Assembly (NCBI RefSeq): GCF_010119235.1
Contig: NZ_JAAATZ010000001.1
Coordinates: 650,501-714,500, forward strand
Direction of reading: 5' to 3'
Origin: Flavobacterium phycosphaerae
Lineage (GTDB): Bacteria; Bacteroidota; Bacteroidia; Flavobacteriales; Flavobacteriaceae
DNA: 64,000 nt
The translations under genes and the position numbers were made by a program. Below, piece after piece: positions 44,273-52,137 of the stretch (positions are counted from its first letter, which is position 1; each line of letters starts with the position of its first letter). The notes under the pieces were generated by a model. The model had not been told where the DNA came from. It did no database searches and saw only the letters and a list, made by a program, of their open reading frames with translations.

Positions 44273-44893
44273 ATGTCAGTAAAAATTAGATTACAAAGAC
44301 ACGGAAAAAAAGGGAAACCTTTTTATTGGATCGTAGCCGCTGATGCTCGTTCAAAAAGAGATGGTAAATTCTTAGAAAAATTAGGAATCTACAATCCAAA
44401 CACCAATCCTGCTACTATTGATTTAAACTTGGATCAAGCGGTTCAATGGTTACACAATGGAGCTCAACCAACTGATACAGCAAGAGCTATCCTTTCTTAC
44501 AAAGGTGCCTTAATGAAACATCACCTTGACGGTGGAGTTCGTAAAGGAGCTTTAACGCAAGAGCAAGCTGATGCTAAATTGGCTAAATGGTTAGAAGAAA
44601 AAGCAGGTAAAGTAACCGCTAAAAAAGAAGGTTTAACTAAAGCGCAAGAAGCTGAAAAAGCAAAAGCTTTAAAAGCTGAAAAAGTAGCTAACGAAAAACG
44701 TGCTGCTGCCGCTGTTGAAGCTGCAAAAGCTGAAGAAGTTGCTGAAGAAGTTGCCGTTGAAGAAACTGTAGCTGAAGAAACTGCAGAAGTTGTAGCTGAA
44801 GTAGCTGTTGAAGAAACACCTGCTGCTGAAGAAGCACCGGCTGTTGAAGAGGCTCCTGCTGCTGAAGAAACCAGCGAAGAAACAGAAGCTTAA
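44273..44893 (+). CDS. rpsP: Ribosomal protein bS16 with long acidic C-terminal tail
   Basis: 206 residues. Residues 1-80 are a normal bS16 (VKIRLQRHGKKGKPFYWIVAADARSKRDG start, YNPNTNPATIDL, GAQPTDTARAILSYKG). From about residue 110 there is a Lys/Ala/Glu-rich helical stretch, and the last 70 residues are repeats of VAEE/AAEE/PAVEEA type. E. coli bS16 is 82 residues. The tail is low in complexity, strongly acidic and probably disordered or a single helix; extended bS16 proteins are common in Bacteroidota. Operon with rimM. Confidence 0.97.
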   Translation: MSVKIRLQRHGKKGKPFYWIVAADARSKRDGKFLEKLGIYNPNTNPATIDLNLDQAVQWLHNGAQPTDTARAILSYKGALMKHHLDGGVRKGALTQEQADAKLAKWLEEKAGKVTAKKEGLTKAQEAEKAKALKAEKVANEKRAAAAVEAAKAEEVAEEVAVEETVAEETAEVVAEVAVEETPAAEEAPAVEEAPAAEETSEETEA

Positions 44894-44908
44894 TATTTTA
44901 GAGCAATT

Positions 44909-45433
44909 ATGCGTAAAGACGATTGTTTCTATTTAGGTAAAATTGCAAAAAAATTTAGTTTCAAAGGGGAAGTTCTTATCTATTTAGATACAGACGAGCC
45001 CGAATTATATGAAGATATGGAATCAGTATTTGTTGAATTCAACAAAAATCTGATTCCATATTTTATTGAAAACAGTGCCCTGCACAAAAATGATTTCCTC
45101 CGAGTTCAATTTGAAGATGTTGACTCCGAAGATGAAGCCGACAAACTTATCGGTTGTGATATCTACCTTCCTTTATCCATGTTGCCCAAACTCGAAGGCA
45201 ATAAATTTTATTTCCACGAAGTTGTTGGTTTTGAAGTCGAAGACAAGCGCCTTGGTGTTGTTGGTGTAATCCAATCCATTAATGATACTTCCGCTCAGCC
45301 TCTTTTTGAAGTATTGAATGGCGAAGTGGAAATCCTAATTCCGATGATTGACCATTTTTTAGTTGAAATTGACCGCAAGAACAAAAAAGTGGTAATGGAT
45401 TTACCGGAAGGCTTAATCGAAATGTATCTTTAG
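44909..45433 (+). CDS. rimM: 16S rRNA processing protein RimM
   Basis: 174 residues. N-terminal RimM domain (CFYLGKIAKKFSFKGEVLIYLDTDEPE) and C-terminal PRC-barrel (KFYFHEVVGFEVEDKRLGVVG, PMIDHFLVEIDRKNKKVVMDLPEGLIEMYL). Helps mature the 30S head domain, and usually follows rpsP as here. In many bacteria trmD comes next; here the dispersed palindromic element overlaps the rimM stop codon and trmN6 follows. Confidence 0.96.
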   Translation: MRKDDCFYLGKIAKKFSFKGEVLIYLDTDEPELYEDMESVFVEFNKNLIPYFIENSALHKNDFLRVQFEDVDSEDEADKLIGCDIYLPLSMLPKLEGNKFYFHEVVGFEVEDKRLGVVGVIQSINDTSAQPLFEVLNGEVEILIPMIDHFLVEIDRKNKKVVMDLPEGLIEMYL

Positions 45434-45484
45434 GAGCTATTCCCGCTTTCCGCGCTACATGGTAGCTTGCTCCAATCGGGGCTA
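45432..45484 (-). repeat. Dispersed palindromic element, copy 2 (reverse orientation)
   Basis: On the minus strand it starts TAGCCCCGATTGGAG and ends GGGAATAGCTCCT, matching both ends of copy 1 (21252-21330), but its inner hairpin is GCTAC / GTAGC. It begins inside the rimM stop codon. Confidence 0.75.
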
Positions 45485-45516
45485 GGGGTATCTCTAACTT
45501 TTGACTTTCATCTTAC

Positions 45517-46224
45517 ATGTTTAAATTCAAAAAATTCTCCGTAAACCAAGACCGTTGCGCTATGAAAGTAGGCACCGATGGTGTTTTGCTTGGCGCTTGG
45601 ACTCCCATTACCAATACTCCTTTTTCGGTTTTAGATATTGGTGCCGGAACCGGAATCTTGTCATTAATGATAGCCCAAAGAAGCGCAGCCGAACAAATTG
45701 ATGCCCTTGAAATTGACGAAGAAGCTTTTGAACAATGTGTAGAAAACTTCGAAAATTCACCTTGGTCAGACCGCTTGTATTGCTACCACGCCGGTTTAGA
45801 TGAATTCATGGAAGAGCCCGAAGACGAATATGATTTAATTGTTTCCAATCCGCCCTTTTATTCCGAAGATTATAAAACTGAAAATGATCAACGCGATTTA
45901 GCCCGCTTTCAGGACGCTTTGCCTTTTGAGGATTTAATCGAAGCGGCTTCTTTATTGCTTTCAGAAAACGGCATCTTGGCTGTCATCATTCCGTATAAAG
46001 AGGAAGAAAAATTTATTGGCTTGGCCAAAGAATGTCTTTTGTATCCTTTCAAAATTACCCGTGTAAAAGGAACACCCTCTACCGAAATCAAAAGAAGTTT
46101 GCTGGCCTTTTCGTTTGCGCAAAACGAGACTGTAAATACAGACGAGCTCATCATCGAAACCGCTCGCCACCAGTACACCGAAGACTACATTGCGCTGACA
46201 AAAGATTTCTACTTAAAGATGTAA
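45517..46224 (+). CDS. trmN6: tRNA1(Val) (adenine(37)-N6)-methyltransferase
   Basis: 235 residues. Class I SAM methyltransferase with motif I DIGAGTGILSLMIAQR, acidic DALEIDEEAFEQC, and the N6-adenine catalytic motif IVSNPPFY. The N-terminal FKFKKFSVNQDRCAMKVGTDGVLLGAW is typical of YfiC/TrmN6. Modifies A37 of tRNA-Val in E. coli; target here is inferred. It shares the translation-related neighbourhood of rpsP and rimM. Confidence 0.92.
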   Translation: MFKFKKFSVNQDRCAMKVGTDGVLLGAWTPITNTPFSVLDIGAGTGILSLMIAQRSAAEQIDALEIDEEAFEQCVENFENSPWSDRLYCYHAGLDEFMEEPEDEYDLIVSNPPFYSEDYKTENDQRDLARFQDALPFEDLIEAASLLLSENGILAVIIPYKEEEKFIGLAKECLLYPFKITRVKGTPSTEIKRSLLAFSFAQNETVNTDELIIETARHQYTEDYIALTKDFYLKM

Positions 46225-46322
46225 TCTTCCTTGATTTAAAAAAATCACAATTAACAATTCTTTATTACTAAAGGTAAACGAAAGCTATAATTTAGAACAT
46301 TATATCTTAATCGTCGACACTT

Positions 46323-47048
46323 TTGAAACAAACACTACTCTTTTTATCCTTCTTTTTCAGTTTCTTTTTTGGCTTTTCACAAAATGAAAAATGGTTGCAT
46401 GGTATAGTCAAATCGGGCACCACACCCGTAAATGAGGTTGACCTTGTAAACCTGAATTCGAAAAAAAATGTCACTACTGACAGCCAGGGAAACTTCAGTA
46501 TTTTGGCCCAAGTGGGTGATGTGCTTTTCATCATTTCAAAAGACTATGTCGATCAAAAAATCACGCTAACTCAAGTTGATTTTGACCAAAAAAATCTGCT
46601 CATTCTTTTAGAAAAGAAACCAATTGAATTGGATAATGTAGACGTTGTCAGGGTTCAAAACATAAAACTAAAACTGACGCAGGATGAAATAGATGAAATA
46701 AAAATCAACCGGCAATCAAGAGCCCCTAAGGTTTTGGGAGTGTATGACGGCACTATTGTAAACGGAGTTGATTTCATAAATTTGGGCCAAAGACTTATCC
46801 GTTTGTTCAAAAACAAAGACAAGGAACCTAAAAAAATAATTCCGGCCATCACTTTTAAAGAGTATCTCGCGGCGAATTATGACACCGATTTTTACACCAA
46901 AAAGCTCAACCTTAAACCCGAAGAAATCAATCTGTTTATTTCTTTTTGCGAAGCCGATCCAAAAGCCATCACACTGGTAGAACAACAGAATGAATTGGCG
47001 CTGCTGGATTTTTTACTCACTAAAAAAGACGCTTTTAAAAAGCTCTAA
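46323..47048 (+). CDS. Secreted protein with carboxypeptidase-regulatory-like domain
   Basis: 241 residues starting at TTG 46323; there is a stop in frame at 46308 and no ATG between, and the TTG opens directly on a signal peptide (residues 1-19, SFFFGFSQ), so a TTG start is likely. Residues about 24-105 form a CarboxypepD_reg-like beta sandwich (GIVKSGTTPVNEVDLVNL, TDSQGNFSI). The rest is helical, with no domain I recognise. Such domains usually precede TonB receptors, but no barrel follows. Confidence 0.8.
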   Translation: MKQTLLFLSFFFSFFFGFSQNEKWLHGIVKSGTTPVNEVDLVNLNSKKNVTTDSQGNFSILAQVGDVLFIISKDYVDQKITLTQVDFDQKNLLILLEKKPIELDNVDVVRVQNIKLKLTQDEIDEIKINRQSRAPKVLGVYDGTIVNGVDFINLGQRLIRLFKNKDKEPKKIIPAITFKEYLAANYDTDFYTKKLNLKPEEINLFISFCEADPKAITLVEQQNELALLDFLLTKKDAFKKL

Positions 47049-47103
47049 CCCTCCTCCCTTCGAAAATCGTGTTTTCTCAACAAAACAGGGCCTTCCTGAG
47101 CCT

Positions 47104-47312
47104 TGAACATTGCCGTGAAACGGTCTTCGGAGCGCGTGAAACGGTCTTCGGAGTGACTGAAACAGGCTTCGGAATGCATAGAACTGTTTTCGGAATGCAT
47201 GGGGAAATCTTCGGACTGAAAAAACAAACTTCGTATAGCAATCCACGATTTGCGGAATGCCTCAAAAGGGCTTCGGAGTATAAAGTAAGGACTTCGGAGT
47301 GCCAAAAATACT
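47104..47312. repeat. Tandem array B, 21-bp period, about 10 degenerate units
   Basis: Unit starts at 47104, 47125, 47146, 47167, 47188, 47209, about 47230 and 47251, then 47271 and 47292; one base is lost around 47230-47271. The conserved half is CTTCGGAGTG or TTTCGGAATGCAT; the rest is variable. It occupies the 427-bp gap between the regulatory-domain gene and the acyl-CoA dehydrogenase promoter. Several short frames on both strands stay open through it only because 21 is a multiple of three. Confidence 0.88.
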
Positions 47313-47367
47313 TTAGTAGGAAACCGGTTTATTCTAACCTCTCATAGGAATAAATAACATTTGTTCA

Positions 47368-47398
47368 TTTGTTTCTAAATATAGTTTGTCTAAATTTG
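47368..47398 (+). promoter_or_regulatory. Promoter of acyl-CoA dehydrogenase gene
   Basis: TTTG at 47368-47371 and -7 box TAAATTTG at 47391-47398, 23 bases start to start. Leader about 72 nt to ATG 47476. Confidence 0.6.
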
Positions 47399-47475
47399 CA
47401 AACGTTTTCGTAAACCGAAAAAAGAAAGAGCCAAAGGCCATTCACACGATTATAAAAAAACAACAGAAGCGACAT

Positions 47476-48654
47476 ATGAAACCAGATTTATTTCAAGCTC
47501 CCGATTACTATTTGTTAGATGATTTATTAACGGAAGAACACAAATTAGTTCGTGATTCGGCCCGTGCGTGGGTAAAACGCGAAGTTTCTCCCATTATAGA
47601 AGACTATGCACAACGTGCTGAATTTCCAAAGCAAATCATTAAAGGTTTGGGCGAAATTGGCGGTTTTGGTCCTTATATTCCTGAAGAATATGGTGGTGCC
47701 GGTTTAGACCAAATTTCATATGGTTTAATCATGCAAGAAATTGAAAGAGGCGACTCGGGTGTGCGTTCTACCTCATCGGTACAATCATCCTTGGTTATGT
47801 ATCCGATTTGGAAATACGGAAACGAAGAACAACGCATGAAATATTTGCCAAAACTGGCTACCGGAGAATTCATCGGTTGTTTTGGTTTGACAGAACCTGA
47901 TCACGGTTCCAATCCGGGCGGGATGACGACCAACTTCAAAGATATGGGTGACCATTATTTGTTGAATGGTGCCAAAATGTGGATTTCGAATGCCCCGTTT
48001 GCAGATATTGCTGTGGTTTGGGCCAAAGACGAAAGCGGCAGAATTCATGGTTTGATTGTGGAACGTGGTATGGAAGGATTTACTACTCCGGAAACACACA
48101 ACAAATGGTCACTTCGTGCTTCGGCAACTGGGGAATTGATTTTTGACAATGTTAAAGTTCCGAAAGAAAATTTATTACCTAACAAATCAGGCTTAGGTGC
48201 TCCGCTGGGTTGTTTAGATTCGGCTCGTTACGGAATTGCTTGGGGTGCTATTGGTGCTGCTATGGATTGTTACGATACCGCTTTGCGTTATGCAAAAGAG
48301 AGAATTCAGTTTGACAAACCTATTGCCGGAACACAATTACAACAAAAGAAATTGGCCGAAATGATTACCGAAATCACCAAAGCTCAATTATTAACTTGGC
48401 GATTAGGCGTTTTGAGAAATGAAGGCAGAGCAACTTCGGCACAAATCTCTATGGCGAAAAGAAACAACGTAAACATGGCTATCGAAATTGCCCGTGAAGC
48501 CCGTCAAATTTTAGGCGGAATGGGAATCACCGGTGAATATTCGATCATGCGTCATATGATGAACTTAGAAAGTGTAATCACTTACGAAGGTACGCACGAT
48601 ATCCATTTACTAATCACCGGAATGGACATTACCGGAATTGCTGCGTTTAAATAA
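47476..48654 (+). CDS. Acyl-CoA dehydrogenase, glutaryl-CoA dehydrogenase-like
   Basis: 392 residues from ATG 47476 (the open frame reaches back into the promoter at 47386). FAD-binding and acyl-CoA segments are visible: CFGLTEPDHGSNPGG, WISNAPFADIAVVWAK, and the catalytic Glu in ITYEGTHDIHLLITG near the C-terminus. RHMMNLESVITYEGTHD is the form seen in glutaryl-CoA dehydrogenases. It would oxidise glutaryl-CoA to crotonyl-CoA in lysine/tryptophan breakdown, or another short acyl-CoA. Single gene. Confidence 0.9.
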   Translation: MKPDLFQAPDYYLLDDLLTEEHKLVRDSARAWVKREVSPIIEDYAQRAEFPKQIIKGLGEIGGFGPYIPEEYGGAGLDQISYGLIMQEIERGDSGVRSTSSVQSSLVMYPIWKYGNEEQRMKYLPKLATGEFIGCFGLTEPDHGSNPGGMTTNFKDMGDHYLLNGAKMWISNAPFADIAVVWAKDESGRIHGLIVERGMEGFTTPETHNKWSLRASATGELIFDNVKVPKENLLPNKSGLGAPLGCLDSARYGIAWGAIGAAMDCYDTALRYAKERIQFDKPIAGTQLQQKKLAEMITEITKAQLLTWRLGVLRNEGRATSAQISMAKRNNVNMAIEIAREARQILGGMGITGEYSIMRHMMNLESVITYEGTHDIHLLITGMDITGIAAFK

Positions 48655-48680
48655 GATTAAACAATAAATAAAATTGATAT

Positions 48681-48710
48681 AAAATGCTTCTCTGTTTTGG
48701 GAAGCATTTT
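48681..48710 (+). terminator. Terminator of acyl-CoA dehydrogenase gene
   Basis: AAAATGCTTC / GAAGCATTTT, a 10-bp stem; the next promoter box begins at the very next base. Confidence 0.85.
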
Positions 48711-48718
48711 TACATTTG
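48711..48718 (+). promoter_or_regulatory. -7 box of DUF3050 gene promoter
   Basis: TACATTTG, exact consensus, abutting the preceding terminator. Confidence 0.55.
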
Positions 48719-48772
48719 TGCCTAGGGTAAAACCGCAATCAAATTGTCCTACGTATATATTTAAAAAAAGCT

Positions 48773-49555
48773 ATGACTATCTCAGCCATCAATACCAAAA
48801 TCACTCCGCAAAAAGCTATTTTATTGCAACATTCGTTGTATGAAAAAGTAAAAACCATTGACGATTTGCAGCAATTTCTCGAAAGTCATGTATATGCCGT
48901 TTGGGATTTTATGTCTTTGTTAAAAGCCTTGCAAAGCAAACTGACTTGCACCACAACGCCTTGGTTTGCGAGTGCTAACGCGGAGACTCGGTATTTAATT
49001 AATGAAATTGTTTTAGCCGAAGAAAGTGATTTGACCTTAGACGGTAAAAGACTAAGTCATTTTGAAATGTATGTGGAAGCCATGCAAAGTTGTGGAGCCG
49101 ATATTACTGAGTTGAATCAGTTTTTGCAAAATGTTATTGCTACCAACAATATTTTTGTGGCCATCAAACAAAGTAGTTTACATCCTAAAATTAAAGACTT
49201 CCTCGATTTTACTTTCCGAATCATTGATGAAGGCAAAACTCATAAAATTGCCGCTGCTTTTACTTTTGGCAGAGAAGATTTGATTCCGACTATGTTTACC
49301 GAAATCCTGAAAAATTTCCAACAGCATTTCCCTGATGTTGACTTAGCTAAACTGATTTATTATTTCGAAAGACATATCGAATTGGATGCCGATGAACACG
49401 GTCCGATGGCGATGCAAATGATAACCGAATTGTGTCAGGACGATGCCCAAAAATGGAAAGATGTGGAAGATGTTTCTATCATGGCTTTAGAAAAACGAAT
49501 CGGTCTATGGAATGCCATTGAAGAAAAAATAACGCATACTCCCGAGTTGGTTTAA
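48773..49555 (+). CDS. DUF3050 family protein
   Basis: 260 residues. Matches the family pattern: LQQFLESHVYAVWDFMSLLKALQSKLTC near residue 35, RYLINEIVLAEESD, HFEMYVEAMQSCGAD and a His-rich ARHIELDADEHGPMAM-like end (YYFERHIELDADEHGPMA). The repeated His and Glu in helices recall heme-oxygenase/TenA-like helical metalloproteins, but no activity is established. Single gene with promoter. Confidence 0.88.
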   Translation: MTISAINTKITPQKAILLQHSLYEKVKTIDDLQQFLESHVYAVWDFMSLLKALQSKLTCTTTPWFASANAETRYLINEIVLAEESDLTLDGKRLSHFEMYVEAMQSCGADITELNQFLQNVIATNNIFVAIKQSSLHPKIKDFLDFTFRIIDEGKTHKIAAAFTFGREDLIPTMFTEILKNFQQHFPDVDLAKLIYYFERHIELDADEHGPMAMQMITELCQDDAQKWKDVEDVSIMALEKRIGLWNAIEEKITHTPELV

Positions 49556-49635
49556 TTTGTTTCAACTTTATTGACCTACAAATAACTAGCATTCATCGCA
49601 TTTCCTATTCAATTAAAAAATATTCTGAGTACTTT

Positions 49636-49643
49636 TACTTTTG
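49636..49643 (+). promoter_or_regulatory. -7 box of LytS-LytTR promoter
   Basis: TACTTTTG, exact consensus, 17 bases before ATG 49661. Confidence 0.55.
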
Positions 49644-49660
49644 AACAGTAGTAAAAGCTC

Positions 49661-50686
49661 ATGAGCTATTCAACGCGCACTTTTTTGATTCATTTTTTGG
49701 GATGCTTGGCCTTTTTGAGTCTCCCGGTCTTCTCTTCGCCCGATTTTGGGGAAGGATGGAACTTGGTTTACATTACCCCATTTCAAAAGAATTTTGTTCG
49801 TTTTGTTTTACTATTGGGATTGTTTTATGCTTCTTATTATTACTTAATCCCTAAGTTGTATTTCAACAATAAAAAAATACTTTTTACCATTGCGGTGGTG
49901 GCTTCATACTCTATCTTAATTGGCTTGACTGAAGTTGTTTTCGGTCAGAGACATCATTTCCAAAAACACCATTTCCCTTCTAATTTCCGTGAGCCTCCTG
50001 AACATTCCGAGTTTTTTGATTCACAAATACTGATACCGTTTTTCTTGGTAGTTGCTTTAGCCTTTCTTATCAAACTAAACAATCGCCTACTTGAAATTCA
50101 TGACGAAAAACTCAATGCTGAAGTGTCTTATTTAAAAGCGCAAATCAATCCGCATTTCTTATTTAATACGCTCAATAGCTTATATGCTTTAACGCTGCAA
50201 AAATCAAACGAAGCACCCAATGCGGTTTTAAAATTATCAGGCATTATGCGTTATGTAGTAACCGAAAGTGCTCAGGATTATGTATCGCTAGAGAAAGAAC
50301 TCAATTACATCAAAGACTACATCGATTTACAAAAATTGAGGATAGATAAGAACTTCCCGCTTTCGTTTGACATCAATGGCGATGTTTTAGGAAAAGTAAT
50401 TACACCACTTATTTTGATTCCGTTTATCGAAAATGCTTTCAAATACGGCATCAATCCTGATGAGAATTCGTTTATCAAAATAGACATCCTAATTGAGGGG
50501 CAAACACTGCAGATGACGGTAAAAAATGCTATTGTGGCTACTGAGATTTCGGAAGAACTGAAAACAGAAGAAGGTCTCAAAAACACGATTAAGCGATTAG
50601 ATTTCATTTATCCTGACAAGCATACTTTGAAAGTGACCGAAGACAGCAAAACTTATGAAGTAAATTTAAAAATCGAACTCCAATGA
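49661..50686 (+). CDS. LytS-type sensor histidine kinase
   Basis: 341 residues. Four membrane segments in the first 150 residues, without a large periplasmic domain, then the His_kinase domain: phospho-acceptor His165 in INPHFLFNTLNSLYAL, and the ATP-binding region with LIPFIENAFKYGI (N box) and a shortened G box. Overlaps its response regulator by four bases. The ligand is unknown. Confidence 0.93.
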   Translation: MSYSTRTFLIHFLGCLAFLSLPVFSSPDFGEGWNLVYITPFQKNFVRFVLLLGLFYASYYYLIPKLYFNNKKILFTIAVVASYSILIGLTEVVFGQRHHFQKHHFPSNFREPPEHSEFFDSQILIPFFLVVALAFLIKLNNRLLEIHDEKLNAEVSYLKAQINPHFLFNTLNSLYALTLQKSNEAPNAVLKLSGIMRYVVTESAQDYVSLEKELNYIKDYIDLQKLRIDKNFPLSFDINGDVLGKVITPLILIPFIENAFKYGINPDENSFIKIDILIEGQTLQMTVKNAIVATEISEELKTEEGLKNTIKRLDFIYPDKHTLKVTEDSKTYEVNLKIELQ

Positions 50687-51366
50687 TTCATGCTATTGCT
50701 ATAGATGATGAGCCTTTGGCTTTACAAGTTATTGCTCATTTTTGTGAGCAAATCGATTTTATCACGCTCGACAAAACCTTTACTGTGCAAAGTGAAGCCT
50801 TGAAGCATTTGAAAAAATTTCCGGTAGATTTGATTTTTCTTGACATTCAAATGCCCAACAAAAATGGTATTGATTTTTATAAATTACTTGAGAATGATGT
50901 GATGGTAATCTTTACTACCGCCTTTAGCGAATATGCCGTAGAAGGTTTTAATGTCAATGCCACCGATTATTTACTAAAACCTTTTTCGTTTGAACGATTT
51001 GAAATAGCAGTACAAAAAGTGCGGAACGAATTTCAATTCCGAAACAACACTTCGGTACAAACCCATTTGATGATTCGGGCCGATTATAAACTGAACCGCA
51101 TCGAGTTTGAAGATATTTTGCTCATTGAAGGGTTGGATGATTATATTCAGATTCATTTAAAAAACAAAACCAAAATCGTAGCCCGGCTTTCGATGAAAAA
51201 TATTTTAGGGAAACTACCCGAGACCAAATTCATAAGGGTACATCGTTCGTTTATCATTCCTATAAACAAAGTTAAAACCGTTCAAAACAAAGTCATTCAG
51301 GTGGATGAATTTTCGGTACCTATTGGAGAAACCTATAAAGAAGAAATTCTGAAAATCTTGCAATAA
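50683..51366 (+). CDS. LytTR response regulator
   Basis: 227 residues. Receiver domain with AIDDEPLAL (acidic pocket), phospho-acceptor Asp54 in IFLDIQMPNKNG, and Lys in LLKPFSFERF. The LytTR DNA-binding domain follows (FEDILLIEGLDDYIQIHLKNK, FIRVHRSFIIPINKV). Regulator for the kinase upstream; the pirin-like gene one base downstream is a likely member of the same unit. Confidence 0.94.
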   Translation: MIHAIAIDDEPLALQVIAHFCEQIDFITLDKTFTVQSEALKHLKKFPVDLIFLDIQMPNKNGIDFYKLLENDVMVIFTTAFSEYAVEGFNVNATDYLLKPFSFERFEIAVQKVRNEFQFRNNTSVQTHLMIRADYKLNRIEFEDILLIEGLDDYIQIHLKNKTKIVARLSMKNILGKLPETKFIRVHRSFIIPINKVKTVQNKVIQVDEFSVPIGETYKEEILKILQ

Positions 51367-51367
51367 A

Positions 51368-52048
51368 ATGTTATCTCAAAGTCCGGCACAAATATACAAA
51401 GCGCAATCCAGAGGACACGAAGAGGATGAAACCTATCGCTGTTTATCCACTTTAAATTTTGGCGCTTATTTTGAAGAAAGCCGAAGACCATTCGGAGCGA
51501 TAACCGTATTTAATGATGAAACATTAGCACCCAAAAAAGTAAAAACATTTTCAGTAGACTATGCCTCGGAAGTACTCCTTATTCCGTTGGTAGGAACAAT
51601 TGATTTTGACAACAAAAACTATATCAATACGGAAGAAATGCTACTCTTTTCTGCAGAAAAAGACACTGTGTTTCAACTCCAAAACCCGTTTGAAACCGAA
51701 TTGATTAATTACCTTCAAATCCGGTTACAATCTTCCAAAGTAATTAAAAATGACGTTGTCAAAAAACACTTCTCTTTTTCAATTCGGAATGAACTATTTA
51801 TAATTCATGAAAATGAAACTACCAAGGTTTCTATTGGAATTTTTGACTCCCGAAGTGAAGGTTTGTATCATTTAGACAAAAATACAAAAGGGGCTTTTGT
51901 GTTTGTTATTCACGGGGCTTTCGAATTTCAAAACCGGTTGTTAGAATCGCGCGACAGTTTAACATTATGGGAAATTGCGGAAATTGAATATGAATCCTTA
52001 ACTGAAAATGCTATTTTATTACTATTGGAAACCGCCTTACAAGAGTAA
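51368..52048 (+). CDS. Pirin/YhaK-like bicupin protein
   Basis: 226 residues. Beta-rich with two cupin-like halves. FGAITVFNDETLAPKKVKTF resembles the pirin N-terminal cupin but lacks the usual HPH metal ligands, and VFVIHGAFEFQNRLLESRDSLTLWE is typical of the YhaK/quercetinase C-terminal cupin. The missing His residues suggest a non-catalytic, ligand- or redox-sensing form. One base after the LytTR gene. Confidence 0.75.
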   Translation: MLSQSPAQIYKAQSRGHEEDETYRCLSTLNFGAYFEESRRPFGAITVFNDETLAPKKVKTFSVDYASEVLLIPLVGTIDFDNKNYINTEEMLLFSAEKDTVFQLQNPFETELINYLQIRLQSSKVIKNDVVKKHFSFSIRNELFIIHENETTKVSIGIFDSRSEGLYHLDKNTKGAFVFVIHGAFEFQNRLLESRDSLTLWEIAEIEYESLTENAILLLLETALQE

Positions 52049-52086
52049 AAATTTACCGCAAATTAAAACGCGTTCACCTCATTTAT

Positions 52087-52116
52087 TTTGACCTTCAGCC
52101 AATTACCCTAACTTTG
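52087..52116 (+). promoter_or_regulatory. Promoter of dioxygenase-like gene
   Basis: TTTG at 52087-52090 and -7 box TAACTTTG at 52109-52116, 22 bases start to start. Confidence 0.6.
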
Positions 52117-52137
52117 ATTTGGTAAAATAATAAAACT

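Noticed and set aside
35227..47312. CRISPR array
   Set aside because: Units have no identical repeats separated by unique spacers, the period is only 21 bp, and no cas genes are present.
47045..47347. Four overlapping 62-92 residue frames on both strands in array B
   Set aside because: All follow from the 21-bp repeat; three overlapping open frames cannot all be genes and none has a promoter.
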